Source: an uncultured Roseovarius sp. (GTDB lineage: Bacteria; Pseudomonadota; Alphaproteobacteria; Rhodobacterales; Rhodobacteraceae). From it: a stretch of DNA of 64,000 nucleotides. The stretch spans positions 446,979 to 510,978 of the forward strand of contig CANMOU010000003.1 in NCBI GenBank assembly GCA_947499555.1, given 5' to 3'. Shown in pieces: positions 34,334 through 43,439 of this stretch (position 1 is its first letter; the number at the start of each line of letters is the position of its first letter). A program made the translations under genes and the position numbers. Below the pieces are notes generated by a model. It saw only the letters and a list, made by a program, of their open reading frames with translations. It was not told the origin of the DNA and ran no database searches.

Positions 34334-36577
34334 TCAGAGCTTTTCCTTCAGATACCCCATCACGGCAGGCCGCACGGACATCACGCCGCTTTGGCGGGCC
34401 TCGTCGATCACGGCTTTCAGTTCGTCAAGGTTGGTGCGCCGCAGGACAGATTTAACCGGCCCGATTGAGGCCGGGCGCATGGACAGAACCCGCAGGCCAA
34501 TGGCAGCGAAACAGGCGGCCTCAACAGGGCGCCCTGCATCTTCGCCGCAGAAGGACAGCGGTGTGTGATGGGTCTGACAGCGGTTTATGATCTGTTCGAG
34601 AAAAGTCAGAAAGCTGACATTGAGCGTATCGTAGCGCCGTCGCACCAGCTCATTCTCGCGGTCAGCCGCAAAGAAGAACTGTTTGAGGTCATTGCCTCCA
34701 ATCGACAGGAAATCGACCTCTTCGTAAAAGCTGTCCGGCGCAAAGGCGAGAGACGGTGTCTCAAGCATCGCGCCCACTTCTAGCTGCGCGGGCAACGGGT
34801 GGCCAAGAATGCGTTCCCGCTCAAGCGCCTTATCCATCTCGGCGCGTGCCAGCGAAAACTCTTCGCGCTGGGCAATGAAAGGGAACATCACCGTCAGAGG
34901 CCGCCCCGCAGCCGCCCGCACAAAGGCCTGAAGCTGCATCCGCATCACACCGGGCTTGTCAAGCGCCACGCGCACCGCGCGCCAACCAAGCGCCGGGTTG
35001 GGCTCATCTACCGCGCGCATATAGGGCAGCACCTTGTCCGATCCGATATCAAGCGTCCGGAAACACACTCGCATGTCTTTGGCCGCCTCGATCACACGGG
35101 CATAAATCTCGCTCAATTCGGCCCGTTTGGGCATCTTCGACCGCACGAGAAACTGCAGCTCGGTCCGGAAAAGCCCCACGCCTTCCGCACCAGAGCTTTC
35201 GAGGCTTGGCAGATCCGCCATAAGCCCGGCATTCATCATCAGCGTAATGCGCTTGCCACAAAGGGTTTGGGCGGGTTTTTCGCGAATGGATGCGTAGCGC
35301 TCCTGCGCCTGGGCCTGCATGGCCATCTTGTCGCGAAATGCGCTGATCACACTGTCATCGGGGCGCAGGTGCACAACGCCCTGTTCTCCGTCGACAAGGA
35401 TGAAATCACCGTTCAGCGCTTCGGTCGTGATCCGCCCGGCATGGATCACCAACGGTATCGCAAGCGCTCTCGCTACGATGGCCGCGTGGCTGCCGACAGA
35501 GCCTTCCTCAAGCACGATGCCCTTCAGTGAGCGGCCATAATCCAGAAGCTCCGCAGGCCCAATATTGCGGGCAATGAGGATCGGGTCATCGGGCATCTCG
35601 GCACCGGTTTCCGCGCCCTGGCCGGTCAGGATACGCAAAAGACGGTTGCTGAGATCATCAAGGTCATTCAGCCGTTCACGCAGATAGGCATCACTGACCT
35701 GCGTCATACGAGCCCGCGCTGCGGATTGTTCTTTCTCAACAGCTGCTTCTGCGGAAAGGCCGCGGGCAATGTCCTCTTCCATGCGCCGCATCCAGCCTTT
35801 GGAATTGGCAAACATCCGGTAGGCCTCGAGAACCTGAAGCTGTTCTTTGTCGCCACTCGCCGCTGTCGATAGCATACGGTCCACGCCGACCCGCAAGGTT
35901 TCGACCGCCTCTTGCAGGCGCTGGAGTTCGGTTTCGGGATCATCGGCGATCGGGTTGGTGATCACGACCCTTGGCTCGTGCAGCCATACATGCCCCTGCG
36001 CGACGCCTTCCTGGGCCGTGCCACCGCGAAAGAGCACCGGCTGCTGGTGGCGTGCAGACATCGCAGCCCCTTCGCCCACGAAAGCCCCCAGTTCGGCCAT
36101 TTCGGCGATCACCATGGCGACAACTTCGACGGCGTAGATTTCTTCGTCGGAAAAGACCCGCGCCTCTTTGGATTGCACAACAAGGACACCAAGCGTTTCA
36201 CCCAGCCGCTGGATCGGCACACCAAGAAAAGAGGTATAGGCCTCTTCGCCGGTTTCCGGCATGTAACGGAATCCTTTGGTGGAAGGCGCGTCATCGGTGT
36301 TCACAAGCGTGCCAGAGCGCGCCACGCGCCCCACCAGGCCTTCCCCCAGCTTCATCCGCGTCTGGTGAACCGCATCCGGGTTCAGACCTTCGGTTGCACA
36401 AAGCTCAAGCGTGTCTTCATCGCGAAACAGATAGATCGAGCACACTTCGGTGTGCATTTCTTGCGCAATCAGCGACGTGATCCGGTCAAGGCGCGCTTGC
36501 CCTGCGGCGTCCTCTGACATGACACCGCGCAAGCGCCCAAGCATCTGCCTGGTATCCGTTTGAAACTCGGTCGTCAT
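34334..36577 (-). CDS. ptsP: Nitrogen-PTS phosphoenolpyruvate phosphotransferase, EI-Ntr
   Basis: 747 aa. An N-terminal GAF domain (about 15-160) senses a small nitrogen metabolite such as glutamine. The enzyme I domains follow, with the phospho-His in GSVGSHAAIVARALAIPLV (about residue 363) and the C-terminal PEP-binding barrel (GADxVGLFRTELQFL-type segment, then FRTLDIGSDK and FGEDAGRP-like CGEDAGRP). It starts the phosphorelay EI-Ntr to NPr to EIIA-Ntr. Gene order lysC then ptsP is common in alphaproteobacteria and is seen here, 60 bp apart. I start at ATG 36577; an upstream TTG/ATG pair would add four residues. Confidence 0.92.
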   Translation of the reverse strand: MTTEFQTDTRQMLGRLRGVMSEDAAGQARLDRITSLIAQEMHTEVCSIYLFRDEDTLELCATEGLNPDAVHQTRMKLGEGLVGRVARSGTLVNTDDAPSTKGFRYMPETGEEAYTSFLGVPIQRLGETLGVLVVQSKEARVFSDEEIYAVEVVAMVIAEMAELGAFVGEGAAMSARHQQPVLFRGGTAQEGVAQGHVWLHEPRVVITNPIADDPETELQRLQEAVETLRVGVDRMLSTAASGDKEQLQVLEAYRMFANSKGWMRRMEEDIARGLSAEAAVEKEQSAARARMTQVSDAYLRERLNDLDDLSNRLLRILTGQGAETGAEMPDDPILIARNIGPAELLDYGRSLKGIVLEEGSVGSHAAIVARALAIPLVIHAGRITTEALNGDFILVDGEQGVVHLRPDDSVISAFRDKMAMQAQAQERYASIREKPAQTLCGKRITLMMNAGLMADLPSLESSGAEGVGLFRTELQFLVRSKMPKRAELSEIYARVIEAAKDMRVCFRTLDIGSDKVLPYMRAVDEPNPALGWRAVRVALDKPGVMRMQLQAFVRAAAGRPLTVMFPFIAQREEFSLARAEMDKALERERILGHPLPAQLEVGAMLETPSLAFAPDSFYEEVDFLSIGGNDLKQFFFAADRENELVRRRYDTLNVSFLTFLEQIINRCQTHHTPLSFCGEDAGRPVEAACFAAIGLRVLSMRPASIGPVKSVLRRTNLDELKAVIDEARQSGVMSVRPAVMGYLKEKL

Positions 36578-36637
36578 GGCCCGTCCCAATCCGCCCCGCC
36601 GCGAGTCAGAGGGGCCTTACTTGCACCATGCAGGGGA

Positions 36638-37876
36638 TCAGGCCGCCTTGTCCAACCCAAAGGCGTCGTGCAGGGCCTGAACAGCAAGTTCCATGTACTT
36701 GCGATCAATGAGAACCGAAATTTTAATCTCTGAGGTGGCAATCACCTTGATGTTGATGCCTTCATCGCGCAACGTTTCAAACATCCGCGCCGCAACGCCC
36801 GATTGGCTGCGCATCCCGATCCCCACGGCAGAGACCTTGGCCACATCGGTGTCCGCGACCAGATCATGATAATTGATGTCGCCCGAATCCTTGGCCGCCT
36901 GCAACGCCTTTTGCGCGCGCGCGACCTGATTGGTCGGACAGGAAAAGGTCATGTCGGTGCGACCCTCTTCAGAGATGTTCTGGATGATCATATCCACATT
37001 CACACCCGCCTCCGACAGCGGACTGAAAATCGCAGCAGCGATCCCCGGACGGTCGGCCACGGAGATAAGCGTCATCTTCGCCTCGTCGCGGGAATAGGCA
37101 ATCCCGTTGACCACGTTTGATTCCATGATGTCCTCCTCGGCACAGACAAGCGTGCCCGCGTTATCGGATTGCTCTTCAAAACTCGACAGCACCCGCAGGC
37201 GCACATTGTAGCGCATCGCCAGTTCGACCGAGCGCGTTTGCAAAACCTTGGCACCCAGACTGGCTAGTTCCAGCATTTCCTCAAAGGCGATCTTGTCAAG
37301 CTTGCGCGCCTTTTCGGTGATGCGGGGGTCCGTGGTGTAGACACCATCCACATCGGTGTAGATGTCGCAGCGCTCGGCCCCGAAGGCCGCCGCAAAGGCC
37401 ACAGCTGTGGTGTCCGAGCCGCCCCGGCCCAGCGTCGTGATGCGCCCTTCCGGGCTGATGCCCTGAAAGCCCGCCACGACGGCAACTTTCATCCCTTCGG
37501 CGAATTTGGCATTGATGTTGTCGGTGGGGATTTCCTCAATCCGCGCCGCCGAATGGACCGAGGTGGTCAGAAGCGGCACCTGCCAGCCTTGCCAGCTGCG
37601 CGCAGGCACGTCCATCTCCTGCAAGGTCAGCGCCATAAGGCCCGCCGTGACGTTTTCACCCGATGAGACCACCGCGTCATATTCGCGCGCGTCATACATC
37701 GGTGAGATCTCATCGACCCAACCGACCAGCTCATTCGTGCGCCCCGCCATGGCCGACACGATGACGATCACGTCATATCCCTTGGCCACCTCGACGCCGA
37801 CACGTTTCGCCGCCCGGCGAATGCGGTCGATATTGGCGACCGAAGTGCCGCCGAATTTCATCACAAGCAAAGGCAT
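36638..37876 (-). CDS. lysC: Aspartate kinase
   Basis: 412 aa. MPLLVMKFGGTSVANIDRIR opens the amino-acid-kinase domain (KFGGTS is the ATP-binding signature). GRGGSDTTAVAFAAAFGAER and CDIYTDVDGVYTTDPRI are active-site and aspartate-binding segments. Two ACT domains at the C terminus (about 265-410) give feedback control by lysine and/or threonine. It performs the first step of lysine, threonine and methionine biosynthesis. ATG 37876 is at the family's usual start; the frame extends to 37939 without support. Confidence 0.94.
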   Translation of the reverse strand: MPLLVMKFGGTSVANIDRIRRAAKRVGVEVAKGYDVIVIVSAMAGRTNELVGWVDEISPMYDAREYDAVVSSGENVTAGLMALTLQEMDVPARSWQGWQVPLLTTSVHSAARIEEIPTDNINAKFAEGMKVAVVAGFQGISPEGRITTLGRGGSDTTAVAFAAAFGAERCDIYTDVDGVYTTDPRITEKARKLDKIAFEEMLELASLGAKVLQTRSVELAMRYNVRLRVLSSFEEQSDNAGTLVCAEEDIMESNVVNGIAYSRDEAKMTLISVADRPGIAAAIFSPLSEAGVNVDMIIQNISEEGRTDMTFSCPTNQVARAQKALQAAKDSGDINYHDLVADTDVAKVSAVGIGMRSQSGVAARMFETLRDEGINIKVIATSEIKISVLIDRKYMELAVQALHDAFGLDKAA

Positions 37877-38006
37877 GGCCTGGATCCTTGGATCATGTCG
37901 GGGGCGGTTTACGGCGCAAGCCCGCGAAGGGCAAGGCAAAGCTCATTGCCGGGCGCAAATCCTTGAGGACAGAGTTTCAACCTCCGCAGCCGACCCTTCG
38001 CGGCGC

Positions 38007-38651
38007 CTAAAACGGGTGGTCGCGCCCATCCCAGGTCTGAAAGCACCCCGTTGACGTCAGATCAAGCGCATCAAACCGCGCGAGCAGGCCAGTCGCGGAC
38101 TCCGCAACCGAAATGTCCGCCGCATCGCCGCCCATGTCGGTGCGCACCCAGCCGGGGTGGTAAATGCCAACCGCAATGCCCAAAGGTTTGAGATCCACCG
38201 CGAGATTGCGGCCCAGATTGAGCGCGGCGGCCTTGGAGGCGCGGTAGATATAACTGCCGCCCGGTGCGCGGGTGTCGCTCGCCATCGTGCTCGAGAGAAT
38301 GGCGATCTTGGCTGATTTTGCGGCCTGTAGATTGGGCAACAGCGTCTGGATGCTGAGAAAAACACCCGTGACATTTGCAGCAAAGCCCTTGGCCCACATG
38401 TCCACCGGAAACCCGCTCGCCAGCTGTTCGCCCTTGTCGAGATAAACCCCCGCATTGCAGACCAGAAGGTCAATTGCCACCCCGTCGAGCTTATGCGCCA
38501 GTGCCTCTTGGCTCTCGGGGCTGGTCACGTCCAGATAGGTCTGTGCGCCGTCTTGTCGCGACGTGCCGGTCACCGTGGCACCACGTGCTTCATAGGCCTC
38601 TGCCAAGGCTGCCCCGATGCCGCGATTGGCGCCTGTAATGAGAACATGCAT
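38007..38651 (-). CDS. Short-chain dehydrogenase/reductase
   Basis: 214 aa. The Rossmann motif is TGANRGIGAALAEAYEARGA (residues 5-24), NAG is in LVCNAGVY, and the catalytic Ser-Tyr-Lys set is LSSTMASD with YIYRASKAA. The C terminus carries PGWVRTDMGG. It resembles the CsgA/C-factor-like SDR group, whose substrates are mostly unknown. ATG 38651 gives the canonical MHVLITGANRG start. Monocistronic as far as seen. Confidence 0.86.
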   Translation of the reverse strand: MHVLITGANRGIGAALAEAYEARGATVTGTSRQDGAQTYLDVTSPESQEALAHKLDGVAIDLLVCNAGVYLDKGEQLASGFPVDMWAKGFAANVTGVFLSIQTLLPNLQAAKSAKIAILSSTMASDTRAPGGSYIYRASKAAALNLGRNLAVDLKPLGIAVGIYHPGWVRTDMGGDAADISVAESATGLLARFDALDLTSTGCFQTWDGRDHPF

Positions 38652-38717
38652 AGCTCGACCTCTCTGATCCGTTCCCCAAAACCTACGGCAATTCACGAGG
38701 GCGGCAAGGCCCGAGGT

Positions 38718-39167
38718 CTAGTTGGTCTTGCGATTGGGGATGAAGGGCAGGGGGGCCACGGGTACGCCATCTTCGATCAGCTTGCGGGCCTCTTCTGGCT
38801 TGGCCTCGCCATGGATGGCCCTGTTCGGGACAAGTCCGTCATGAATGTCGCGCGCCTGCGACGCGAAATTCATACCCACATACTCTGAATTCGCTTCGAC
38901 CTGCTTCTTGAGCGCAGCAAGCGCTTTTTCCATCTCATTTGATGGCGTGGACAAAGAGGCCGGATCCGGATCCGGGCTTTCGGTTGGCGCTGCCGCTTTT
39001 CGGCTGGCGCGGACAGTCGGGGCCATGATGGCCTTTTCAACGGTGTCCGAGCCACAGACCGCGCAGGTCACCATCCCTGCGCGCATGAGCTTGTCAAACG
39101 CGTCCGAGGATTGAAACCAGCTTTCAAAGCTGTGCTCCTGATCACATTTCAAAGTGAACTTGATCAC
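38718..39167 (-). CDS. DUF1178 family protein
   Basis: 149 aa. MIKFTLKCDQEHSFESWFQS (1-20) and CAVCGSDTVEKAIMAPTV form the zinc-ribbon-like N-terminal half typical of DUF1178. The C-terminal half has YVGMNFASQARDIHDG and ends GVPVAPLPFIP, also conserved in the family. The function is unknown. It is widespread in alphaproteobacteria, often near Nudix genes as here. Confidence 0.88.
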   Translation of the reverse strand: MIKFTLKCDQEHSFESWFQSSDAFDKLMRAGMVTCAVCGSDTVEKAIMAPTVRASRKAAAPTESPDPDPASLSTPSNEMEKALAALKKQVEANSEYVGMNFASQARDIHDGLVPNRAIHGEAKPEEARKLIEDGVPVAPLPFIPNRKTN

Positions 39168-39248
39168 GCGTCACGTGCTCCTGTTGGCCTGATTTCACAC
39201 CTAATGCCTTTGGCGCAAAGTGCAAACAGTTTGAAGCTTTTGTGAAGC

Positions 39249-39710
39249 TCAGGCAATCAACCGTTTTGCGTCAAATTTACGCAACAGATGTGCCAGCTCC
39301 GGCTCATCAGCAAGTTTGGAAGCGGCCTTGGGACTTAGCCATTTGCGCTTGCGTTCGCCATGTTCGGGGTAGATTTTTTCCAAGGACTTTACCTTCACCG
39401 GGTAGACCATCACCGCGCAGGGAAGTGGGTCCTCGCCGCCCATGCTCTTGACATAGGTATAAAGCGCCAGGCACCCGCCCGTCACCTTGCCTTTGACACC
39501 GGCCTCTTCCCAGGCTTCGGTCAGCGCGCAATCGGCCGGCGTTTTGCCATCCATCGGCCAGCCTTTGGGAATAATCCATCGTCCCGTGCGCCGCGACGTG
39601 ATCATTAACACCTGCGTTTTGTCATCTTTGACACGATAGCACAGCGCCGCAAATTGAGTGCGCACGTCACGTTTGTCAGTGATTTCAACGGATAAAGGTA
39701 ATTGTTTCAT
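39249..39710 (-). CDS. Nudix hydrolase (DIPP-like)
   Basis: 153 aa. The Nudix box GWPMDGKTPADCALTEAWEE followed by AGVKG is intact with the REXXEE-equivalent TEAWEEAGV; WIIPKGWPMDGK resembles the diphosphoinositol polyphosphate phosphatase/Ap4A group. It hydrolyses nucleoside or inositol diphosphate substrates. ATG 39710 (MKQLPLSVEI) is preferred; an in-frame start at 39758 is less likely. The 214-bp gap before modA holds the two divergent promoters and no other gene. Confidence 0.85.
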   Translation of the reverse strand: MKQLPLSVEITDKRDVRTQFAALCYRVKDDKTQVLMITSRRTGRWIIPKGWPMDGKTPADCALTEAWEEAGVKGKVTGGCLALYTYVKSMGGEDPLPCAVMVYPVKVKSLEKIYPEHGERKRKWLSPKAASKLADEPELAHLLRKFDAKRLIA

Positions 39711-39924
39711 CTTTGCTTGGGTCACCGGGGTCTTTCCTGCCCGTTTCGCTCCACCCACCTCTGCTGCTTACAACAAAATAGGGTTAAAATCCATCAAGCG
39801 CCATGAAAATCACTGATTTTTGAGGTTTTCGACCAACATGTTGTAGCGAAGACTCTGTCTTTACGCAGATATAGGGTGCCGCTTGGGCTTGCCAAGGTAG
39901 ATACGCTGCGAAATACTCCTGGCA

Positions 39925-40686
39925 ATGACCGTGGTTTTTCACCTTTTCTTAAGCATTTGCAGCGCCTTGGCCTGTCTTGCGCCGGCCTTGGCTCATGCAC
40001 AGGTCACCGTTTTCGCCGCCGCATCCCTGCAAGGCGCTTTGGACGAGGTCGCAGCAGCGACTGAGATTGATATCGTCATCTCTTACGGTGGGTCGGGCCT
40101 GATGGCGCGGCAAGTCACGCAAGGCGCGCCCGCAGACGTGATTATCCTCGCCAACGCGGCCTGGATGGAGTGGCTAGAGGCGCAAGGCGCGGTCGAGGCA
40201 GGTTCAACAGAGATCATCCTGAGCAACACGCTGGTCCTCGTCGGACCCACCGGTGCAGAGCCTTTGCCCGGACCTGACGCAGACGCCTTGCTTGCCCGCC
40301 TTGAAGGCGAGCGATTGGCGCTTGGCCAGACCGAAGCGGTGCCCGCCGGTATCTACGCGCGCGAGTGGATGCAGAACACCGGGATCTGGGCCGTGCTGCG
40401 CCCCTATCTTGCCGAAACGGAAAATGTCCGGGCCGCACTGGCCTTAGTCGCCCGGAAAGAGGCACCTCTTGGCGTGGTCTACCAAAGTGACGCGGATGCC
40501 GAGGCCGGTGTCGATGTGGTGCACAACATCAACCCCGAAGGGCATAGCCCCATCGTCTATCTTGCCGCGACAGTACAGGGGCGCGCCAGCGAGGACGTCA
40601 CAGGCTTCCAGACCTTCCTGCGTAGTGAGGCCGCGCAAGACATCTTCGCGGCCCATGGCTTTCTCCGTGCCGAGCACGCACAATGA
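39925..40686 (+). CDS. modA: Molybdate ABC transporter substrate-binding protein
   Basis: 253 aa. A signal peptide (about 1-25, ending LAHA) precedes the mature start QVTVFAAASLQGALDEVAAA, the classic ModA opening with the oxyanion-binding Ser in AASL. SYGGSGLMARQVTQGAPADV (about 54-73) carries the second Ser ligand. It binds molybdate (or tungstate) in the periplasm and delivers it to ModBC. The modB start overlaps its stop by 4 bp. Confidence 0.93.
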   Translation: MTVVFHLFLSICSALACLAPALAHAQVTVFAAASLQGALDEVAAATEIDIVISYGGSGLMARQVTQGAPADVIILANAAWMEWLEAQGAVEAGSTEIILSNTLVLVGPTGAEPLPGPDADALLARLEGERLALGQTEAVPAGIYAREWMQNTGIWAVLRPYLAETENVRAALALVARKEAPLGVVYQSDADAEAGVDVVHNINPEGHSPIVYLAATVQGRASEDVTGFQTFLRSEAAQDIFAAHGFLRAEHAQ

Positions 40687-41372
40687 ACCTGACAGATGCA
40701 GAATGGGCCGCGCTTGCACTTTCGCTGAAGGTGTCGGTTTGGGCAGTGATCATCAGCCTGCCGTTTGCCATTCTCGTCGCCTGGATTCTCGCCCGGCGTG
40801 AGTTTCCCGGCAAGGCGCTCTTTAGCGCGCTGGTGCACCTGCCATTGGTTCTGCCACCAGTCGTCACCGGTTACTTGCTGCTGCTGACCTTCGGCAAGAA
40901 CGGGGCGGTGGGGGCCTGGCTTGCAGAGCTGGGCATTGTGCTTGCCTTTCGCTGGACCGGCGCCGCGCTGGCAGCGGCCATCATGGGGTTCCCGCTTATG
41001 GTGCGCGCCATCCGGCTGGCCATCGAGTCTGTTGATCCTAGGTTGGAAGAGGCCGCCGAAACCCTTGGCGCGGGACGTGGCGCACGGTTTTTCCGGATCA
41101 CGCTGCCGCTGATCGCTCCCGGCATTCTGGCCGGCGTGGTTCTGGGCTTTGCCAAGGCCATCGGTGAATTCGGGGCCACGATCACCTTTGTCGCCAATAT
41201 CCCCGGCCAGACACAAACGCTGCCATCGGCGATCTATGCCTTCTTGCAGGTGCCCGGCGGCGAGGCCGGGGCTATTCGTCTGACGCTTCTGGCCATTTTT
41301 GTCGCTGTTGGGGCGGTCCTCATTTCCGAATGGCTGGCCCGGCGCGTCGCCAAAGGGATTGGCCGGACATGA
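40683..41372 (+). CDS. modB: Molybdate ABC transporter permease
   Basis: 229 aa with five to six membrane spans and the binding-protein-dependent EAA loop (EEAAETLGAGRGARFFRITL, about 120-139). The segment LGFAKAIGEFGATITFVANI is highly typical of ModB. It forms the membrane channel for molybdate uptake. Overlaps both modA and modC by 4 bp, a tightly coupled operon. Confidence 0.94.
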   Translation: MNLTDAEWAALALSLKVSVWAVIISLPFAILVAWILARREFPGKALFSALVHLPLVLPPVVTGYLLLLTFGKNGAVGAWLAELGIVLAFRWTGAALAAAIMGFPLMVRAIRLAIESVDPRLEEAAETLGAGRGARFFRITLPLIAPGILAGVVLGFAKAIGEFGATITFVANIPGQTQTLPSAIYAFLQVPGGEAGAIRLTLLAIFVAVGAVLISEWLARRVAKGIGRT

Positions 41373-42484
41373 CCCTCTCCGTCGATATCCGCCACAGCTT
41401 TGAGGGCTTTTCGCTCGAAATCTCCTGTCAGATCGGGCAGAGCGTGACAGCCATCTTCGGCCCCTCAGGCGCTGGAAAATCCACGTTTGTGAATGCCATC
41501 GCGGGGCTACTGCGCCCGGATCAGGGGCGCATTTCCCTCATCGATGAAACGCTCTTTGACAGTGCAGAAGGCGTGCATGTGCCGCCAGCACAGCGCCGCA
41601 TCGGATATGTGTTTCAGGACGGGCGGCTTTTCCCGCATCTGAGCGTACAGGACAACATCCGCTTCGGTGCCCGTTACGCGCCGGGCGGGCTTGACCGCGC
41701 GGAAGAGGCCCGCCTCGTTGCGCTTCTTGGCCTTGAGGGCCTGCTTGGCCGCCGCCCCGGAACTCTGTCGGGTGGTGAAAAACAGCGTGTCGCGCTGGCC
41801 CGTGCCTGGCTCTCGGGTCCGCGGCTTCTTTTGATGGATGAACCACTGGCCGCGCTGGACGAGCCGCGCAAGGACGAGATTTTCCCCTATCTGGAACGCC
41901 TGCGCGACCTCTCAGAGGTGCCCATCATCTATGTCAGCCACAATCTCGCCGAGGTGGCGCGGCTGGCCGATGATCTTATCGTGCTGCAAGCCGGGCGTGT
42001 CGCGCTGTCGGGCCGGGCCGAAGACGTTCTGAGCGATCCGCGCGCCTTGCCGCTTCTGGGCATCCGCGAGGCCGGTGCGATCCTGCCGGCCACTGTCGTG
42101 GCACATGATCCTGACGGTCTCAGCCGCTTGCGCCTGTCAGGCGGCGACCTCATTTTGCCCGGCGTCACGGCCCCGATCGGCGCGCGCATTCGTTTGCGCG
42201 TGCTGGCGCAAGATGTGCTGCTGTCCCGCAATCCACCCGATGGGCTGTCGTCGCACAACGTGCTGCCGGTTGTGGTGGAAACCCTGCATCGCGGCGGCGG
42301 GCCGGGCGTTGCGGTCCGCCTGCGCTCGGGCAAGGACGTGCTTCTGGCCCGCATCACGGCACGGGCAGCGGAAGAAATGGGGCTTGCCCTCGGTCAGTCC
42401 TGCCACGCCATTCTCAATGCAACAGCCGTCCCAAGAGGCAGCATTGGTGGCGAAGGGGCGCGCAGCGTTGCAGACGCGCCTTGA
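41369..42484 (+). CDS. modC: Molybdate ABC transporter ATP-binding protein with TOBE domain
   Basis: 371 aa. Walker A is GPSGAGKSTFVNAIAGL (about 31-47), the signature is LSGGEKQRVALARA, Walker B is LLLMDEPLAALD and the switch His is in YVSHNLAEVARLAD. The C-terminal about 70 residues (from NVLPVVVETL) form a TOBE/molybdate-binding domain. It energises molybdate import. Translation is coupled to modB by ATGA. The frame runs upstream into modB but the overlap start is the standard one. Confidence 0.94.
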   Translation: MTLSVDIRHSFEGFSLEISCQIGQSVTAIFGPSGAGKSTFVNAIAGLLRPDQGRISLIDETLFDSAEGVHVPPAQRRIGYVFQDGRLFPHLSVQDNIRFGARYAPGGLDRAEEARLVALLGLEGLLGRRPGTLSGGEKQRVALARAWLSGPRLLLMDEPLAALDEPRKDEIFPYLERLRDLSEVPIIYVSHNLAEVARLADDLIVLQAGRVALSGRAEDVLSDPRALPLLGIREAGAILPATVVAHDPDGLSRLRLSGGDLILPGVTAPIGARIRLRVLAQDVLLSRNPPDGLSSHNVLPVVVETLHRGGGPGVAVRLRSGKDVLLARITARAAEEMGLALGQSCHAILNATAVPRGSIGGEGARSVADAP

Positions 42485-42567
42485 CATAACCAACTTTTTT
42501 TGTCAGAAATAACATCAAGCCAACCCTTCCGGTCAGCCAACACTCGAATCGCAACGCCAGGAGCGAG

Positions 42568-42753
42568 ATGATGAATGTTCCGTCTGACAATTCTGACCGG
42601 TCACCGCTCACCCGGCTTGGCCTGAGCCATCCAACAGTGACCGATCCGGTCCCCCGTCGTGAAACGGTTCTCAATGCCGCCCTTTCAAGCGGATTGTGCC
42701 TAGATATGATGATCGAGCATATGCTCGATCGCGCGGATAGGGGGGCAACATGA
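42568..42753 (+). CDS. Small protein upstream of hemP, unknown
   Basis: 61 aa with no transmembrane segment. It contains DRSPLTRLGLSHPTVTDPVP and ends LCLDMMIEHMLDRADRGAT. I do not recognise it. AGGAG is close before ATG 42568/42571, and its stop overlaps the hemP start by 4 bp (ATGA), so it is probably a real gene in the hemP operon. A role in iron or heme metabolism is inferred from position only. Confidence 0.55.
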   Translation: MMNVPSDNSDRSPLTRLGLSHPTVTDPVPRRETVLNAALSSGLCLDMMIEHMLDRADRGAT

Positions 42754-42926
42754 TACATCCCCCCAGAAAAGAATTCGCCCAGCGATCTGTCACGGAACTT
42801 GACCAGTCTGCGCTCTACGATGCGCGCGAACTCACCCAAGGCGAAGCCACCGCTCACATCACCTTGGATGACAAAGTCTATACCCTGCGCATCACGCGTG
42901 CAGGCAAGCTTATTCTGACCAAGTAA
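42750..42926 (+). CDS. hemP: Hemin uptake protein HemP family
   Basis: 58 aa. The C-terminal part, ITLDDKVYTLRITRAGKLIL followed by TK, is the HemP signature (strand, YxLRxTRxGKLILTK). HemP proteins are small cytoplasmic factors linked to iron-responsive heme uptake; in some bacteria HemP activates the heme-receptor gene. The start is ATG 42750, overlapping the preceding stop. It is followed 26 bp later by a secreted protein gene. No hemin receptor gene is in the window. Confidence 0.8.
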   Translation: MIHPPRKEFAQRSVTELDQSALYDARELTQGEATAHITLDDKVYTLRITRAGKLILTK

Positions 42927-42952
42927 ATTCAGATCCAGGAAAGGACCGGCCA

Positions 42953-43342
42953 ATGCTGTCGATCGCCCCAAAACACAGCCTCATGTCCGCCGCCATGTTG
43001 TCTGCCGTTTTCGTAGCTGCGGCATTTGCCGATGAAACCCCAACCCATTATGCCGCCGAACCCTCCGAGACCCTGCAAGAGGCCGTGACCAATTTCATCT
43101 CCTACACCGACCGGGTCGAAGCCGTCTTGGCGCGCGATCCCCTGACGGACGATGACATGGAAGAGGTGCATGAGCTGACCTACACGCTGGAAGACGCGCT
43201 GGCGCGGATCAACAAGGATATGGCAGCTCTTCCGGAGGTGCTTGAAACCCTGCATCTGGCCTCGGAAGGCGATGATGCGAAGGCGATGAAAGATGCGGCT
43301 GACGCCTTTCTGATCACGGCCAAGGCGTTTCAGGGCAGCTAA
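42953..43342 (+). CDS. Exported helical protein in the hemP operon
   Basis: 129 aa. The signal peptide (about 1-26, SAAMLSAVFVAAAFADE) precedes an acidic, helical domain (EVHELTYTLEDALARINKDM, about 70-89; then ADAFLITAKAFQG). It looks like a small periplasmic protein of the DUF6746 type, but that assignment is from memory of the layout and is uncertain. It lies 26 bp after hemP. An iron-related role is inferred from context. Confidence 0.6.
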   Translation: MLSIAPKHSLMSAAMLSAVFVAAAFADETPTHYAAEPSETLQEAVTNFISYTDRVEAVLARDPLTDDDMEEVHELTYTLEDALARINKDMAALPEVLETLHLASEGDDAKAMKDAADAFLITAKAFQGS

Positions 43343-43439
43343 ACCAGAACTTTTTTGTCAGGTTTAGGCTGGCAAGTTGCCTCTCAATGTGGCAGCCATG
43401 GCTCTTGCAAGGGGACACACCCACCCAAGGGCATCATGA